DNA of 38,777 nucleotides, taken from assembly GCA_003282885.1 (NCBI GenBank), contig QBYJ01000011.1:1-38777 (forward strand). The letters run 5' to 3'. Below the pieces are notes generated by a model. The model was given only the letters and a program-made list of their open reading frames with translations. It was not told the DNA's origin and did no database searches. The translations under genes and the position numbers were made by a program. How positions within the stretch are numbered: the first letter of the stretch is position 1; each line of letters opens with the position of its first letter. This DNA is from SAR116 cluster bacterium AG-325-F22. Lineage in GTDB: Bacteria > Pseudomonadota > Alphaproteobacteria > Puniceispirillales > Marisalimonadaceae. Of this stretch, positions 17,947-26,868 are shown piece after piece.

Positions 17947-19147
17947 TTGATATAGCCCTTCTTTTGATGTTCGCCATTACTACAAAATGATCTATCAATG
18001 GAGCAAAAATATTTCCAAATAAAATCGCTAACATCATTCCTTCTGGAAATGCTGGGTTTAAAACTCTTATCATCACAACCATGAAACCAATTAAAGCCCC
18101 ATAAATATAACGACCCATATTAGTATGGCTAGCAGAAACTGGCTCTGTAACCATAAATACTAAACCAAAGGCGTAACTACCAATTACTAAATGCCAATAC
18201 CACGGCATGCTAAACATAGGGTTAGTATCAGAACCAACCCAATTTAAAAAAGATGAAAAGACTATCATACCTAATAAACAGCCAACAATCATTCTATAGT
18301 TAGCTATCTTTGTCATCAAAAGAAAAACTAACCCCATACCTATGGCTAGCGTTGAAGTCTCACCTAATGATCCTTGAATGTTACCTAAGAATGCGTCTAG
18401 CCAAGTTATTCCATAATTGCTAAGATTTTCATAACCTTCAGATGCTGAAATACCTAAGGAAGTAGCAGCAGAATAACCGTCAACTGGTGTCCAAATTGAA
18501 TCACCTGACATGTAAGCTGGGTAAGCAAAATATAAAAATGCACGACCTGTGAGGGCAGGATTAAGGAAATTTTTACCAGTCCCTCCAAACACTTCTTTTC
18601 CAACAACAACTCCAAAGGCTATACCTAGAGCAACTTGCCACAAGGGGGTAGATGCGGGTAAAGTAAGTGCAAAAAGCATAGAAGAAACTAAAAAACCTTC
18701 ATTAACCTCATGTCCTCTTATTGTAGCAAACGTGACTTCACATATACCACCTGCAATCAGAGTTGTTAGATAAATAGGAAGAAAATATAATAAACCATGA
18801 GAAATATTAGATAATAGACTTTGTGGATCGAGTCCAAGTCCTGTTAATTTTAAAAGAGCAATTCTCCAACCTATTTCACCACTTGAACCGACAGAAGCTA
18901 AAGCTGTGTTGGTTTGAAAACCAGTATTATATAAAGCCCACAATATGCAAGGTATGGTTGATATAACGACATAAGTCATTATTCTTTTCATATCAACAAA
19001 ACTTCTGGCGTGAGGAGCTACTTTTGTTACAGTATTACTAGTAAAAAGTATTGTCTCAACCATTTCAAAGATCGGATAATATTTTTCATACTTTCCACCT
19101 CTTCCAAAATGAGGTTCAATAGAATTGAAATAACTACGTAATGACAT
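17939..19147 (-). CDS. nqrB: Na+-translocating NADH:quinone reductase subunit B
   Basis: NqrB is the ten-helix subunit carrying covalent FMN and, in the known enzyme, riboflavin, and forming the sodium path. The 402-residue protein has the family blocks GGKYEKYYPIFE, EVFGGTGKNFLNPAL and the C-terminal VTEPVSASHTNMGRYIYG. The FMN motif, usually D-G-x-S-G-A-T, reads VDGYSAATS here (Thr229), so the Gly before Ala-Thr is Ala. The gene overlaps nqrC by 8 bases and follows nqrA by 3. Confidence 0.96.
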   Translation of the reverse strand: MSLRSYFNSIEPHFGRGGKYEKYYPIFEMVETILFTSNTVTKVAPHARSFVDMKRIMTYVVISTIPCILWALYNTGFQTNTALASVGSSGEIGWRIALLKLTGLGLDPQSLLSNISHGLLYFLPIYLTTLIAGGICEVTFATIRGHEVNEGFLVSSMLFALTLPASTPLWQVALGIAFGVVVGKEVFGGTGKNFLNPALTGRAFLYFAYPAYMSGDSIWTPVDGYSAATSLGISASEGYENLSNYGITWLDAFLGNIQGSLGETSTLAIGMGLVFLLMTKIANYRMIVGCLLGMIVFSSFLNWVGSDTNPMFSMPWYWHLVIGSYAFGLVFMVTEPVSASHTNMGRYIYGALIGFMVVMIRVLNPAFPEGMMLAILFGNIFAPLIDHFVVMANIKRRAISSV

Positions 19148-19150
19148 TAA

Positions 19151-20494
19151 TTAACCTTCTTTCTCAATTTTTTGAAGACTTTCTCTTAAAGCTACACCAT
19201 ATTCATATTTAGCAGGACAAGCAAAAGTGCATAAAGCTACGTCTTCTTCGTCTAATTCTAAAGCACCTAAAGACTGAGCAACGTCAGTATCCATAACCAA
19301 CAATGATCTTAACAATTGGGTAGGTAAAAGGTCTTGTGGCATTAAAGTTTCAAAGATACCTGTAGGTACCATTGCCCTTCTACCACCATTTAGATTTGAT
19401 GTTAAATTAAATAACTTAAAAAAACTAAACGCTGATAGTAAAACTGGCATTACAGAAAATTTGCTAGGTTGTGGTTTAATCCAACCAAAAAAATGTTTTT
19501 CTTTATCTTCTTTTATGATTGTTATTTGACGAGAATATTTTCCTAAATAAGCCAAATCATCAACAGCATGAAACCCAGACAAGACTGAACCTGAAATTAC
19601 TCTGCAATTTTCAGTTTTTGGGTATTCACCCTCAAGTATATCATCTAAAGATGCGCCTAAAACTGTTTTAACTAATCTTGGGTTGTTGGCAAGAGGTCCT
19701 GCAATTGATACAATTCGATCTATATTAATAAAGCCTGTAGAAAATAGTTTGCCTATGGCGATAACGTCTTGATAGCCAATTGACCATACAGTTTTATCAG
19801 AGCTTGGAGGATCAAGAAAGTGCATGTGTGTACCTGGCAAACCAGCAGGATGTGGGCCTGCAAATTCGCATGTTTCAAATTCGCTAGATTTAATACTGCT
19901 ATTTTCTTTTTTACAAATGAACACCTTACCATCCGTGAGCGAAGAAATCTTTTTGACGCCTTCATTAAAAGCTTTTAAATCATTATTAATAATTAATTCT
20001 GCGTCTGGGCATAACGGCTCAGTGTCCATAGCTGTAACAAAAATTGAAGAAGGTTTTGAATCACTTGCTGGAACCTTTGAATAAGGCCTTGTTAGGAATG
20101 AAGTCCATAAACCACTATCTAACAAGCAATTTTTAATAAATTCATTCTTATTTTTAATCTTTGAATGTAATTTTGTTATTGCTATTCCCTTATGAGCAAA
20201 ATCTTCAACTTCTATTACAACGCTTAAAAGAACTCTTTTTTCTCCTCTATTAATTTCTGAAACTTTTCCTTTGCAGGGAGACACATACAAAATTTCTTGA
20301 TGGTCTTTATGGCAAAAAAGTGGGGTACCTCTTACAACACTGTCACCTACATTGATAAGCATTTTAGGTTTAAGACCATTGTATTCAGGACCTAATACAG
20401 CAACTGTTCTAGGATGTTCAATATCATTAATAACTTGCTTCGGAATTCCCAATATCGGTAAGTCTAAACCTTTTTTTAATTTAAATTTTTTCAT
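19151..20494 (-). CDS. nqrA: Na+-translocating NADH:quinone reductase subunit A
   Basis: NqrA is the soluble cytoplasmic subunit with a quinone-related role and no redox cofactor. The 447-residue protein starts FKLKKGLDLPILGIP, as the family does (ikikkGLDlPi.G.P), and shows AVLGPEYNGLKPKM, RPYSKVP.....PSSIFVTAMDTEPL and ISGSVLSGFHA. It is the first gene of the nqr operon; a promoter is proposed at about 20565-20593. The ribosome-binding site before its ATG is weak. Confidence 0.97.
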   Translation of the reverse strand: MKKFKLKKGLDLPILGIPKQVINDIEHPRTVAVLGPEYNGLKPKMLINVGDSVVRGTPLFCHKDHQEILYVSPCKGKVSEINRGEKRVLLSVVIEVEDFAHKGIAITKLHSKIKNKNEFIKNCLLDSGLWTSFLTRPYSKVPASDSKPSSIFVTAMDTEPLCPDAELIINNDLKAFNEGVKKISSLTDGKVFICKKENSSIKSSEFETCEFAGPHPAGLPGTHMHFLDPPSSDKTVWSIGYQDVIAIGKLFSTGFINIDRIVSIAGPLANNPRLVKTVLGASLDDILEGEYPKTENCRVISGSVLSGFHAVDDLAYLGKYSRQITIIKEDKEKHFFGWIKPQPSKFSVMPVLLSAFSFFKLFNLTSNLNGGRRAMVPTGIFETLMPQDLLPTQLLRSLLVMDTDVAQSLGALELDEEDVALCTFACPAKYEYGVALRESLQKIEKEG

Positions 20495-20564
20495 TAAAAA
20501 TTATTTAGCCTTTGAAACTTGAAAAGTGAGGATTATGTGTAAGTCCACTAAATATGAACTATAT

Positions 20565-20593
20565 ATTATATATAAAAAAAAAAACAAGGTCAT
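20565..20593 (-). promoter_or_regulatory. Probable sigma70-type promoter of the nqr operon
   Basis: On the minus strand, ATGACC (20593-20588, four of six matches to TTGACA) is followed after 17 bases by a perfect TATAAT (20570-20565). The spacer is largely an 11-base T run. Transcription would start near 20558, leaving a leader of about 63 bases before nqrA. The surrounding 237-base spacer to apbE is very A+T rich, so a chance TATAAT is possible. Confidence 0.45.
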
Positions 20594-20731
20594 ATATAGA
20601 TTTTTTTGAGTTTTTTTTAAATTTTTAAATATTAAATTAATATGCTTTAAAAATGGACAATTTAAACTAACAATCATTCAATTTATGATGTATTAGTTTA
20701 TGATAATTTTATGAAATAGTAATTACTCGTT

Positions 20732-21754
20732 ATGTCATACTTTAATTTTTTTATCTATATAATTCTTTATTTGTTATTATCATCATGTGCTGAAAATAAA
20801 AGTCATAATGTTGACCTAAAAGGCAATACTATGGGTACTTATTATTTAATAAGCTTAGTAGACATTCCGAAAACTATAACGAAAGAAAAATTACAATTAG
20901 AGATTAAAGATGCTTTGTCTAAAGCTAATAAAATTTTATCTAATTGGGATGAAACTTCAGAAATTAGTCAATTAAATAACAATAGAACTACAGAACCAAT
21001 CATTATCTCTAATGATTTAATAAATGTTTTCAAGGAGGCAATTATTATAAATGATAAAAGCAATGGATATTTTGATTTAACATTAGATCCATTGATAGAA
21101 TTGTGGGGGTTTGGTTATTCAAAAAACAACACTATTGAGAGAGTTCCAAGTAAAGATAAAATAAAAGACACTCTAACCTTAGTTAGTCAAAATAAACTGC
21201 TACACATTAATTCCAAAAATCAATTATTAAAAAAAAATGAAGATGTTAAACTAAATTTATCAGCTATAGGTAAAGGTTACGGAATAGATATCATTGCTAG
21301 AACATTGGATGATCTAAATATAAAAAATTATATTATTGATATTGGAGGAGATATATTTGTAAAAGGACATAATAAAAATAATACAGATTGGGTAATTGGA
21401 ATAGAAAATCCAAAATTAGATGAGAAGTTGATCAAAGAGATTATTACTGTATCAAATAAAGGAGTAGCTACTTCAGGCGATTATAAAAATTACTTTTCAA
21501 AAAATGGAACAACATATTCACATATCATTAATCCTAAAAATGGGATGCCGATTACACACTCAACAAAATCAGTTACAGTAGTATATAAAAATGCAATGAG
21601 TGCGGACGGATGGGCAACAGCACTACTTGCTATGGGAAGTAAAGTAGGATTAAAGGTTGCAGAAAATGAAAAAATTGCTGTTATGTTTGTGGATGAAGTA
21701 GAGGATAAATTATTGAAAATTAAAAGTAGCCAGTTTAAAAATTTAAATAAGTAA
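20732..21754 (+). CDS. apbE: FAD:protein FMN transferase ApbE (lipoprotein)
   Basis: ApbE moves FMN from FAD onto threonines of NqrB and NqrC in the periplasm. The 340-residue protein has a lipoprotein signal peptide ending LLLSSCAEN (lipobox LSSC). The family motifs are GNTMGTYYLISL, NLSAIGKGYGID, IDIGGDI, the HIINPKNGMPI block and SADGWATALLAMG with the metal-binding Asp. It is divergent from nqrA and is followed by nqrM, so the maturation genes sit beside the operon they serve. Confidence 0.96.
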   Translation: MSYFNFFIYIILYLLLSSCAENKSHNVDLKGNTMGTYYLISLVDIPKTITKEKLQLEIKDALSKANKILSNWDETSEISQLNNNRTTEPIIISNDLINVFKEAIIINDKSNGYFDLTLDPLIELWGFGYSKNNTIERVPSKDKIKDTLTLVSQNKLLHINSKNQLLKKNEDVKLNLSAIGKGYGIDIIARTLDDLNIKNYIIDIGGDIFVKGHNKNNTDWVIGIENPKLDEKLIKEIITVSNKGVATSGDYKNYFSKNGTTYSHIINPKNGMPITHSTKSVTVVYKNAMSADGWATALLAMGSKVGLKVAENEKIAVMFVDEVEDKLLKIKSSQFKNLNK

Positions 21755-21792
21755 AAATTGAATTTAATCTGATAATAATGTACTAAGGCTAT

Positions 21793-21999
21793 ATGGAAAT
21801 TTTCTTTATCACATTTATAATCGTATCTATAATAATAATACTAATGTCGCTTGGTGTAATGTTAATGGGTAAAAACATTAAAGGCAGTTGTGGTGGTCTT
21901 AATGCAATTTCTGGATCAGATAAGTGCTCAATATGTAATAAGGATATAGATCCTAATAATCCTCTTATTGACCAACTAAATTGCAAAAGAAATAACTAA
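21793..21999 (+). CDS. nqrM: Na+-NQR maturation protein NqrM
   Basis: A 68-residue protein with one N-terminal membrane helix (about 4-26) followed by GKNIKGSCGGLN and a CSICNKD motif. These four cysteine-region features are those of NqrM (formerly DUF539), required for Na+-NQR maturation and thought to deliver the iron of NqrD/NqrE. It is 38 bases after apbE and likely cotranscribed. A 65-residue opposite-strand frame over the same bases is a shadow. Confidence 0.93.
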   Translation: MEIFFITFIIVSIIIILMSLGVMLMGKNIKGSCGGLNAISGSDKCSICNKDIDPNNPLIDQLNCKRNN

Positions 22000-22003
22000 C
22001 TTT

Positions 22004-22192
22004 TTATCCTTTCATTGGTATAAGTGCTAATATTAAAAATGATAAAGAGGAAATTAATCCATAGAACCAGGATTTGTAAATCCAATTTTTGTCTTTTTTT
22101 ATCCAATTCTCTCTAAAAGCTCGGCCAGAAAAAATAAGTGCAACCAATAGAATTAAACCTTGCATGGAGCTGTATGATAAATCTAAAAACAT
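22004..22192 (-). CDS. Small two-helix membrane protein, unknown function
   Basis: A 62-residue frame with an ATG start. Two hydrophobic segments (about 9-24 and 40-58) flank a basic-aromatic loop, RENWIKKDKNWIYKSWFYG. I do not recognise a family. It converges with nqrM, with 4 bases between the stops, and lies 51 bases from the transporter gene that follows. Lysine and tryptophan placement looks protein-like and no better frame competes, so I think it is real, but short A+T-rich frames with membrane-like composition can occur by chance. Confidence 0.5.
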   Translation of the reverse strand: MFLDLSYSSMQGLILLVALIFSGRAFRENWIKKDKNWIYKSWFYGLISSLSFLILALIPMKG

Positions 22193-22243
22193 AAATATAA
22201 CCAGTCAATAATATTATTAAAAAGTTTTTTTTAAACTTTATAC

Positions 22244-23137
22244 CTAATTAACCTGATCTCTCTTTTTTTCAAACATATAAATTCCTAAGAAAATTAAAAT
22301 TAAAGAAATTAAGTGATACAATTTGAATAACTCACCAAGAAGAAGAACTGCTAAAATAGAAGCAAACACAGGTACTAGGTTAGTGTAAAGACCTGATCTT
22401 GCTGGTCCAATTTTTTCAACTCCTTTCATAAAAAATATTTGCGCTAAAAAAGATGGAAAAATAATTATAATACTTAAAATGATTATACCTTTCATACCTG
22501 GCAAAACTAAATTGCTATTGAAAGTTTCATAAAATAATCCAGGTAAAGATCCAATAAATGCTACATACGAAAAGAATGTAAGTAAAACTAAAGCTCCAAT
22601 TTTTGGTTTTTTTCTAAGCCCTACAGCATAAACAGCATATAAAGTACAAGCAAATATCATCACAATATCTCCTTTGTTTAATTGAAGTGTCATAAGTGCG
22701 TAAAGATTTCCTGAACTTACAACTAACAAAACAGCAACAAACGTAATGATTACGCCAATTAGTTGGGGTATATTTATTTTTTCTTTTAACCAAATTCTAG
22801 ATATAATTATTATAAAAGCAGGCATAGTACCTTGAACTAATCCTAGATTTATAGCTATAGTATCATGTGCGGCAATATAATAAAAAGAGTTGAAACTAGT
22901 AAAACCAAACAAACCCATAATGACTAACCATTTGAGTCTATATTTTAAAACTTTCCAAGTTTCAAACAACTCTTTTCTACATAAAAAAGTTAATAAAATT
23001 GATACAAAAAACCATCTGACGCTTACAACAAGCAATGGTGAAACTTCATCTACTGCTGCCCTGCCTGCAATTGTATTAAAAGCCCAAAACAAAGAAGTTA
23101 AGGTTAATAAAAAATGTGCGTTAGTGAATATTTTCAT
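22244..23137 (-). CDS. EamA/DMT family transporter
   Basis: A 297-residue protein with about ten membrane helices in two EamA repeats, each near 140 residues. Repeat 1 has the usual FWAFNTIAGRAAVDEVSPLLVVSVRW...  opening; repeat 2 starts around NKGDIVMIFACTLYAVYAVGLRK and ends with LVPVFASILAVLLLGELFKLYH, the family's E-containing block. Substrate cannot be read from sequence; members export amino acids or metabolites. It is divergent from the molybdenum hydroxylase genes with 111 bases between. Two EamA genes with similar layout follow the hydroxylase. Confidence 0.9.
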   Translation of the reverse strand: MKIFTNAHFLLTLTSLFWAFNTIAGRAAVDEVSPLLVVSVRWFFVSILLTFLCRKELFETWKVLKYRLKWLVIMGLFGFTSFNSFYYIAAHDTIAINLGLVQGTMPAFIIIISRIWLKEKINIPQLIGVIITFVAVLLVVSSGNLYALMTLQLNKGDIVMIFACTLYAVYAVGLRKKPKIGALVLLTFFSYVAFIGSLPGLFYETFNSNLVLPGMKGIIILSIIIIFPSFLAQIFFMKGVEKIGPARSGLYTNLVPVFASILAVLLLGELFKLYHLISLILIFLGIYMFEKKRDQVN

Positions 23138-23248
23138 TCAGAAATAGTGTTTAAAAAAAACTTAAATATTGAATAAGAAGTATTTAATTGTTATTTATTA
23201 ATACAAGCCTTTTATCATATATACAAATTTATAATTTCGGGAGTAAAA

Positions 23249-24118
23249 ATGTCAGATACTCAATACTTAGCAGCCTCCACAATTGAAGAAGCTGTTAATG
23301 CTCATTCAAAAGCAAATGGTTCGGCTAGATTTTTAGCTGGAGGTACAGATTTATTAGTTCAAATTAAGAGTGGGATTAGAAAACCTAACTTAGTTATTGA
23401 TGTTAAAAAAATAGTTGAATTAAATTCGATAGAAGAAATATCAGAAAATGAATTTGTAGTTGGTGCCTCTGTGTCAGGTGTTAACTTAAATAGAAACAAA
23501 AAATTTTCTAAACTTTGGCCAGGTGTTCTTGAAGCATTTAGACTTATTGGTTCTGAACAAATACAAGGAAGAGCTTCGTTAGGTGGGAATATTTGTAATG
23601 GATCTCCAGCAGGTGACAGCGTGCCAGCATTGATTGCTGCTGGATGTATAGCTTTAATAGCTGGGCCAAATGGTAAAAGAGAGATACCAATTGAAGAATT
23701 TCATATTGGTCCTGGAAAAACTGTGTTGGATAATGGAGAAATGTTAGTAAGCCTAAAATTTCCAAAACGTGAAATAAACTCCTCTGACGCCTATTTGAGG
23801 ATGACACCAAGAACTGAAATGGATATAGCTGTTGTAGGCTGTGGAGTTAACATCACTTTTGAGAATAACGTTTGTACTGCTGCTAGAGTTTCTTTAGGCG
23901 CAGTTGCTCCAACACCTCTTCTTATAAGAGAAGCATCCAAAATAATGGTCGGCTCAGATCTTAATTCTGAAATTTTAGATAAAGTTTCAAATATATGCAT
24001 GGATTTATGCGACCCTATTGATGACAAAAGAGGAACTATAGATTACAGAACTAAAGTTGCTGGTGTTTTATTTAAAAGAGCAACATTAACCACAATTGAT
24101 AGAATTAAAGGAAATTAA
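23249..24118 (+). CDS. Molybdenum hydroxylase, FAD-binding (medium) subunit
   Basis: The FAD subunit of a xanthine-dehydrogenase-family enzyme, passing electrons from the iron-sulfur subunit to an acceptor. The 289-residue protein has the two FAD motifs: FLAGGTDLLVQIK (32-44) and RASLGGNICNGSPAGDSVPAL, followed by the C-terminal CO-dehydrogenase-type domain with GVNITFENNVCTAARVSLGAVAPTPL and DYRTKVAGVL. A GGGAG ribosome-binding site sits 6 bases before the ATG. It is first in a medium-small-large run, with 3 bases to the next gene. The order resembles coxMSL, but see the large subunit. Confidence 0.92.
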   Translation: MSDTQYLAASTIEEAVNAHSKANGSARFLAGGTDLLVQIKSGIRKPNLVIDVKKIVELNSIEEISENEFVVGASVSGVNLNRNKKFSKLWPGVLEAFRLIGSEQIQGRASLGGNICNGSPAGDSVPALIAAGCIALIAGPNGKREIPIEEFHIGPGKTVLDNGEMLVSLKFPKREINSSDAYLRMTPRTEMDIAVVGCGVNITFENNVCTAARVSLGAVAPTPLLIREASKIMVGSDLNSEILDKVSNICMDLCDPIDDKRGTIDYRTKVAGVLFKRATLTTIDRIKGN

Positions 24119-24121
24119 CTT

Positions 24122-24601
24122 ATGGCTAAAATTCAAGTGTCAACAAAAATTAATAATGAAAATGTCGATTATCTATGTGAACCTCATGACACTATGTTAG
24201 ACGTTTTAAGAAACCAATTAGAGCTAACAGGTTCTAAAGAAAGTTGTGGCTCAGGTGATTGTGGTTCCTGCAGTATTATTTTAGATGGTGAACTTGTTTG
24301 CTCATGCTTAATGTTAGCCGCTGAAGCCGAGGGTAGTAAATTAGAGACGATTGAAGGTATGTCAGAAGGTGGAAAACTTCATGCCTTACAACAAAAGTTT
24401 TTAGAAAAAGCAGCGTTACAATGCGGTATTTGTACACCTGGTTTTCTGATGGCATCAAAAGCTTTGCTTGATCATAATCCATCACCAACTGAAACTGAAG
24501 TAAGATTTTGGTTAGCTGGAAATTTATGTAGATGTACTGGTTATGATAAAATCGTAAAAGCGGTTCTTGAAGTTGCTGATGATATGAAGGAGAGTGCTTA
24601 A
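24122..24601 (+). CDS. Molybdenum hydroxylase, 2Fe-2S (small) subunit
   Basis: The 159-residue small subunit binds two 2Fe-2S clusters. The plant-type cluster uses Cys42, Cys47, Cys50 and Cys62 (ESCGSGDCGSCSII ... CSCLML); the helical-domain cluster uses Cys101, Cys104, Cys136 and Cys138 (LQCGICTPGFLM ... GNLCRCTGYDKI). All eight ligands are present. Its stop overlaps the ATG of the large subunit. Its 120-codon opposite-strand frame (24276-24638) is a shadow. Confidence 0.95.
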   Translation: MAKIQVSTKINNENVDYLCEPHDTMLDVLRNQLELTGSKESCGSGDCGSCSIILDGELVCSCLMLAAEAEGSKLETIEGMSEGGKLHALQQKFLEKAALQCGICTPGFLMASKALLDHNPSPTETEVRFWLAGNLCRCTGYDKIVKAVLEVADDMKESA

Positions 24602-26838
24602 TGAATGAAATTAGTAATAAATGGATTGGGAAAAACACTGTCAGACCTGATGGTGCAGAAAAAGTAACTGGTAGAGCTCAATATTCTTCAGATACTACAA
24701 TGCCTGGAATGATATGGGGACATGTATTAAGAAGTCCTCACCCTCACGCTAAAATCAAATCTATTAACACAAAAAAAGCTGAAACTCTCGACGGTGTTAA
24801 AGCTGTAATTACTTCTAAGGATATTGTTGATTTTCCTTTGGATAAACCTGTAATTCTTGGTATACAAGATATGCGCTGGATGTGTAGAAATGTTATGGCT
24901 AGAGACAAAGTATTGTTTCATGGTCATCCACTAGCAGCAGTGGCTGCTACCACAGAGGCAATAGCAGAGGAAGCATGTAATCTTATTGAAGTAGATTATG
25001 AAATTTTACCTTGGACAATTGACATTGAAGACGCAATTAAACCAGATGCTCCAATTTTACACGATCATATTAAATTTAATGATAAACCGTCTAACATAGC
25101 GGGTACTCTAGAGCATAAAAAAGGTGATATAGAAGAAGGTTTTGCAAAAGCTGATGTTATTATAGAACGCGATTTCAAAACAGAAGCCGTTCACCAAGGT
25201 TATTTAGAAACTCATTCATGCCTTGTAAGTGTAGCGGCCGATGGTAGAGCTACTATTTGGAGCTCAAGTCAAGGTCAATTTATGGTAAGGGCCATGACAT
25301 CTTTTCTTACAGGTATTCCTCAAAGTAATATAAGAGCTATACCAGCAGAAATTGGTGGAGGTTTTGGAGGTAAAACAATTGTTTATCTTGAACCTCTAGC
25401 AACAGTTTTGTCCCAAAAAACAGGTCGTCCTGTTAAAATTGTTATGAATAGAGAAGATACGATGAGGGCTTCTGGACCTACTTCAGGCTCAAAAAGTAAA
25501 ATTAAAATCGGAGCTACTAAAGATGGAAAGATTGTAGCTGCTCAAGGTACATATTATCTCCAGGCTGGTGCATTTCCTGGATCTCCTATTAGAGGTGCCG
25601 TTGGATGTTCATTAGCGCCTTATGATATTCCTAATGCGCATACTTTTGGATATGATGTTGTATCGAATAGATGTAAGGTTGCGGCATATAGAGCGCCTGG
25701 AGCACCAATTGGCGCTTACGGCGTTGAATGCGTATTAGATGAAATTGCAGAAGCTTTAAAAATTTGTCCGCTTGAGTTAAGAAAATTAAATGCTGCAAAA
25801 GAAGGCACCAAAGCTGTACATGGGCCAACGTATCCAACAATGGGTTACATGGAAACACTAGATGCTGCAATAAACCATCCACATTACAAATCCCAACTAG
25901 GGAAGCATCAAGGAAGAGGTGTTGCAAGTGGATTTTGGTTTAATGCTGGCGGAGAATCTAGTGCACAACTTAATATTACAGAAGATGGAAATGTAGTTGT
26001 TACTACTGGTCACCCTGATATTGGGGGTTCTAGAGCTTCTATAGCAAATATTACCGCAGAACTTTTAGGAATCCATCATGATAGAGTTTCTGTGTTAATA
26101 GGTGACACAGCAACCATTGGATATAGTAATTTGACTGGAGGAAGTAGAGTCTTATTTGCATCTGCAATGGTTGTAACTGAGTCCGCTAAAATAGTAATTA
26201 AGCAACTTAAACAAAGAGCCGCTAAAATTTGGGGGATTGATGAAGAAGCTATTGAATGGGAAAATGGTGAAGCTCGTCCAGCTGGAGACAATGCTGGTAA
26301 TTTTGATCCATTATCTTTAGCAGAATTGGCTGGTAAAGCTACTGCTACTGGAGGACCTATTGGTGCAGGTTATCAAGTGAACACTGAAGGAGCTGAAGGC
26401 GGATTTGCAACTCATATTTGTGATGTTGAAGTTGATATGGACTTAGGCATAGTAAGAGTAAAAAAATATACTTCTATACAGGACGTGGGAAAGGCTATTC
26501 ATCCAGACTATGTTGAAGGTCAACTGCAAGGTGGCTGTGCACAAGGAATTGGATGGGCCTTGAGTGAAGAGTATATTTATAACAAACAAGGTCATTTGGA
26601 TAACACAGGGTTCCTTGATTATAGAATGCCAGTTTGTTCTGATTTACCTATGCTAGATACAGTTTTAATTGAAGTTCCTAACCCAAAACATCCGCAAGGT
26701 GTTAGAGGGGTAGGTGAAGTTCCACTGGTTCCACCTTTGGCCGCCATTTCAAATGCTGTATATCAAGCTATTGGAAAAAGATCTTATAGTTTACCGATGT
26801 CACCACCAAAGGTATTGAAAATTATCGAAGGCAACTAG
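24601..26838 (+). CDS. Molybdenum hydroxylase, molybdopterin-binding (large) subunit; substrate unknown
   Basis: A 745-residue xanthine-dehydrogenase-family large subunit. The cofactor loop GGGFGGKT (252-259) and the C-terminal active-site glutamate in RGVGEVPLVPP (Glu706) are present, as is the QGGCAQGIGWAL block. The loop that in form I CO dehydrogenase carries the catalytic cysteine (AYxCSFR), and in form II reads AYRGAGR, is AYRAPGAPIGAYG (362-374). So it should hydroxylate an N-heterocycle, aldehyde or similar compound, not oxidise CO. No cofactor-insertion chaperone (XdhC/CoxF type) is adjacent. Two EamA transporters follow 30 bases on. Confidence 0.93.
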   Translation: MNEISNKWIGKNTVRPDGAEKVTGRAQYSSDTTMPGMIWGHVLRSPHPHAKIKSINTKKAETLDGVKAVITSKDIVDFPLDKPVILGIQDMRWMCRNVMARDKVLFHGHPLAAVAATTEAIAEEACNLIEVDYEILPWTIDIEDAIKPDAPILHDHIKFNDKPSNIAGTLEHKKGDIEEGFAKADVIIERDFKTEAVHQGYLETHSCLVSVAADGRATIWSSSQGQFMVRAMTSFLTGIPQSNIRAIPAEIGGGFGGKTIVYLEPLATVLSQKTGRPVKIVMNREDTMRASGPTSGSKSKIKIGATKDGKIVAAQGTYYLQAGAFPGSPIRGAVGCSLAPYDIPNAHTFGYDVVSNRCKVAAYRAPGAPIGAYGVECVLDEIAEALKICPLELRKLNAAKEGTKAVHGPTYPTMGYMETLDAAINHPHYKSQLGKHQGRGVASGFWFNAGGESSAQLNITEDGNVVVTTGHPDIGGSRASIANITAELLGIHHDRVSVLIGDTATIGYSNLTGGSRVLFASAMVVTESAKIVIKQLKQRAAKIWGIDEEAIEWENGEARPAGDNAGNFDPLSLAELAGKATATGGPIGAGYQVNTEGAEGGFATHICDVEVDMDLGIVRVKKYTSIQDVGKAIHPDYVEGQLQGGCAQGIGWALSEEYIYNKQGHLDNTGFLDYRMPVCSDLPMLDTVLIEVPNPKHPQGVRGVGEVPLVPPLAAISNAVYQAIGKRSYSLPMSPPKVLKIIEGN

Positions 26839-26868
26839 TTTTAAAGTTTTGATTTTTGTTTTAATTTT

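Noticed and set aside
20495-20731. A further small gene or RNA in the nqrA-apbE spacer
   Set aside because: The 237 bases are nearly pure A/T with homopolymer runs; no frame with a ribosome-binding site and no GC-paired stems were seen. Only the promoter for nqrA is proposed.
24276-24638. 120-codon minus-strand open frame
   Set aside because: Shadow of the 2Fe-2S subunit gene, whose eight cysteines are all conserved.
23249-26838. Aerobic CO dehydrogenase (coxMSL)
   Set aside because: Order and subunits fit, but the large-subunit loop is AYRAPGAP, without the AYxCSFR or AYRGAGR signature, and no cox accessory genes follow.
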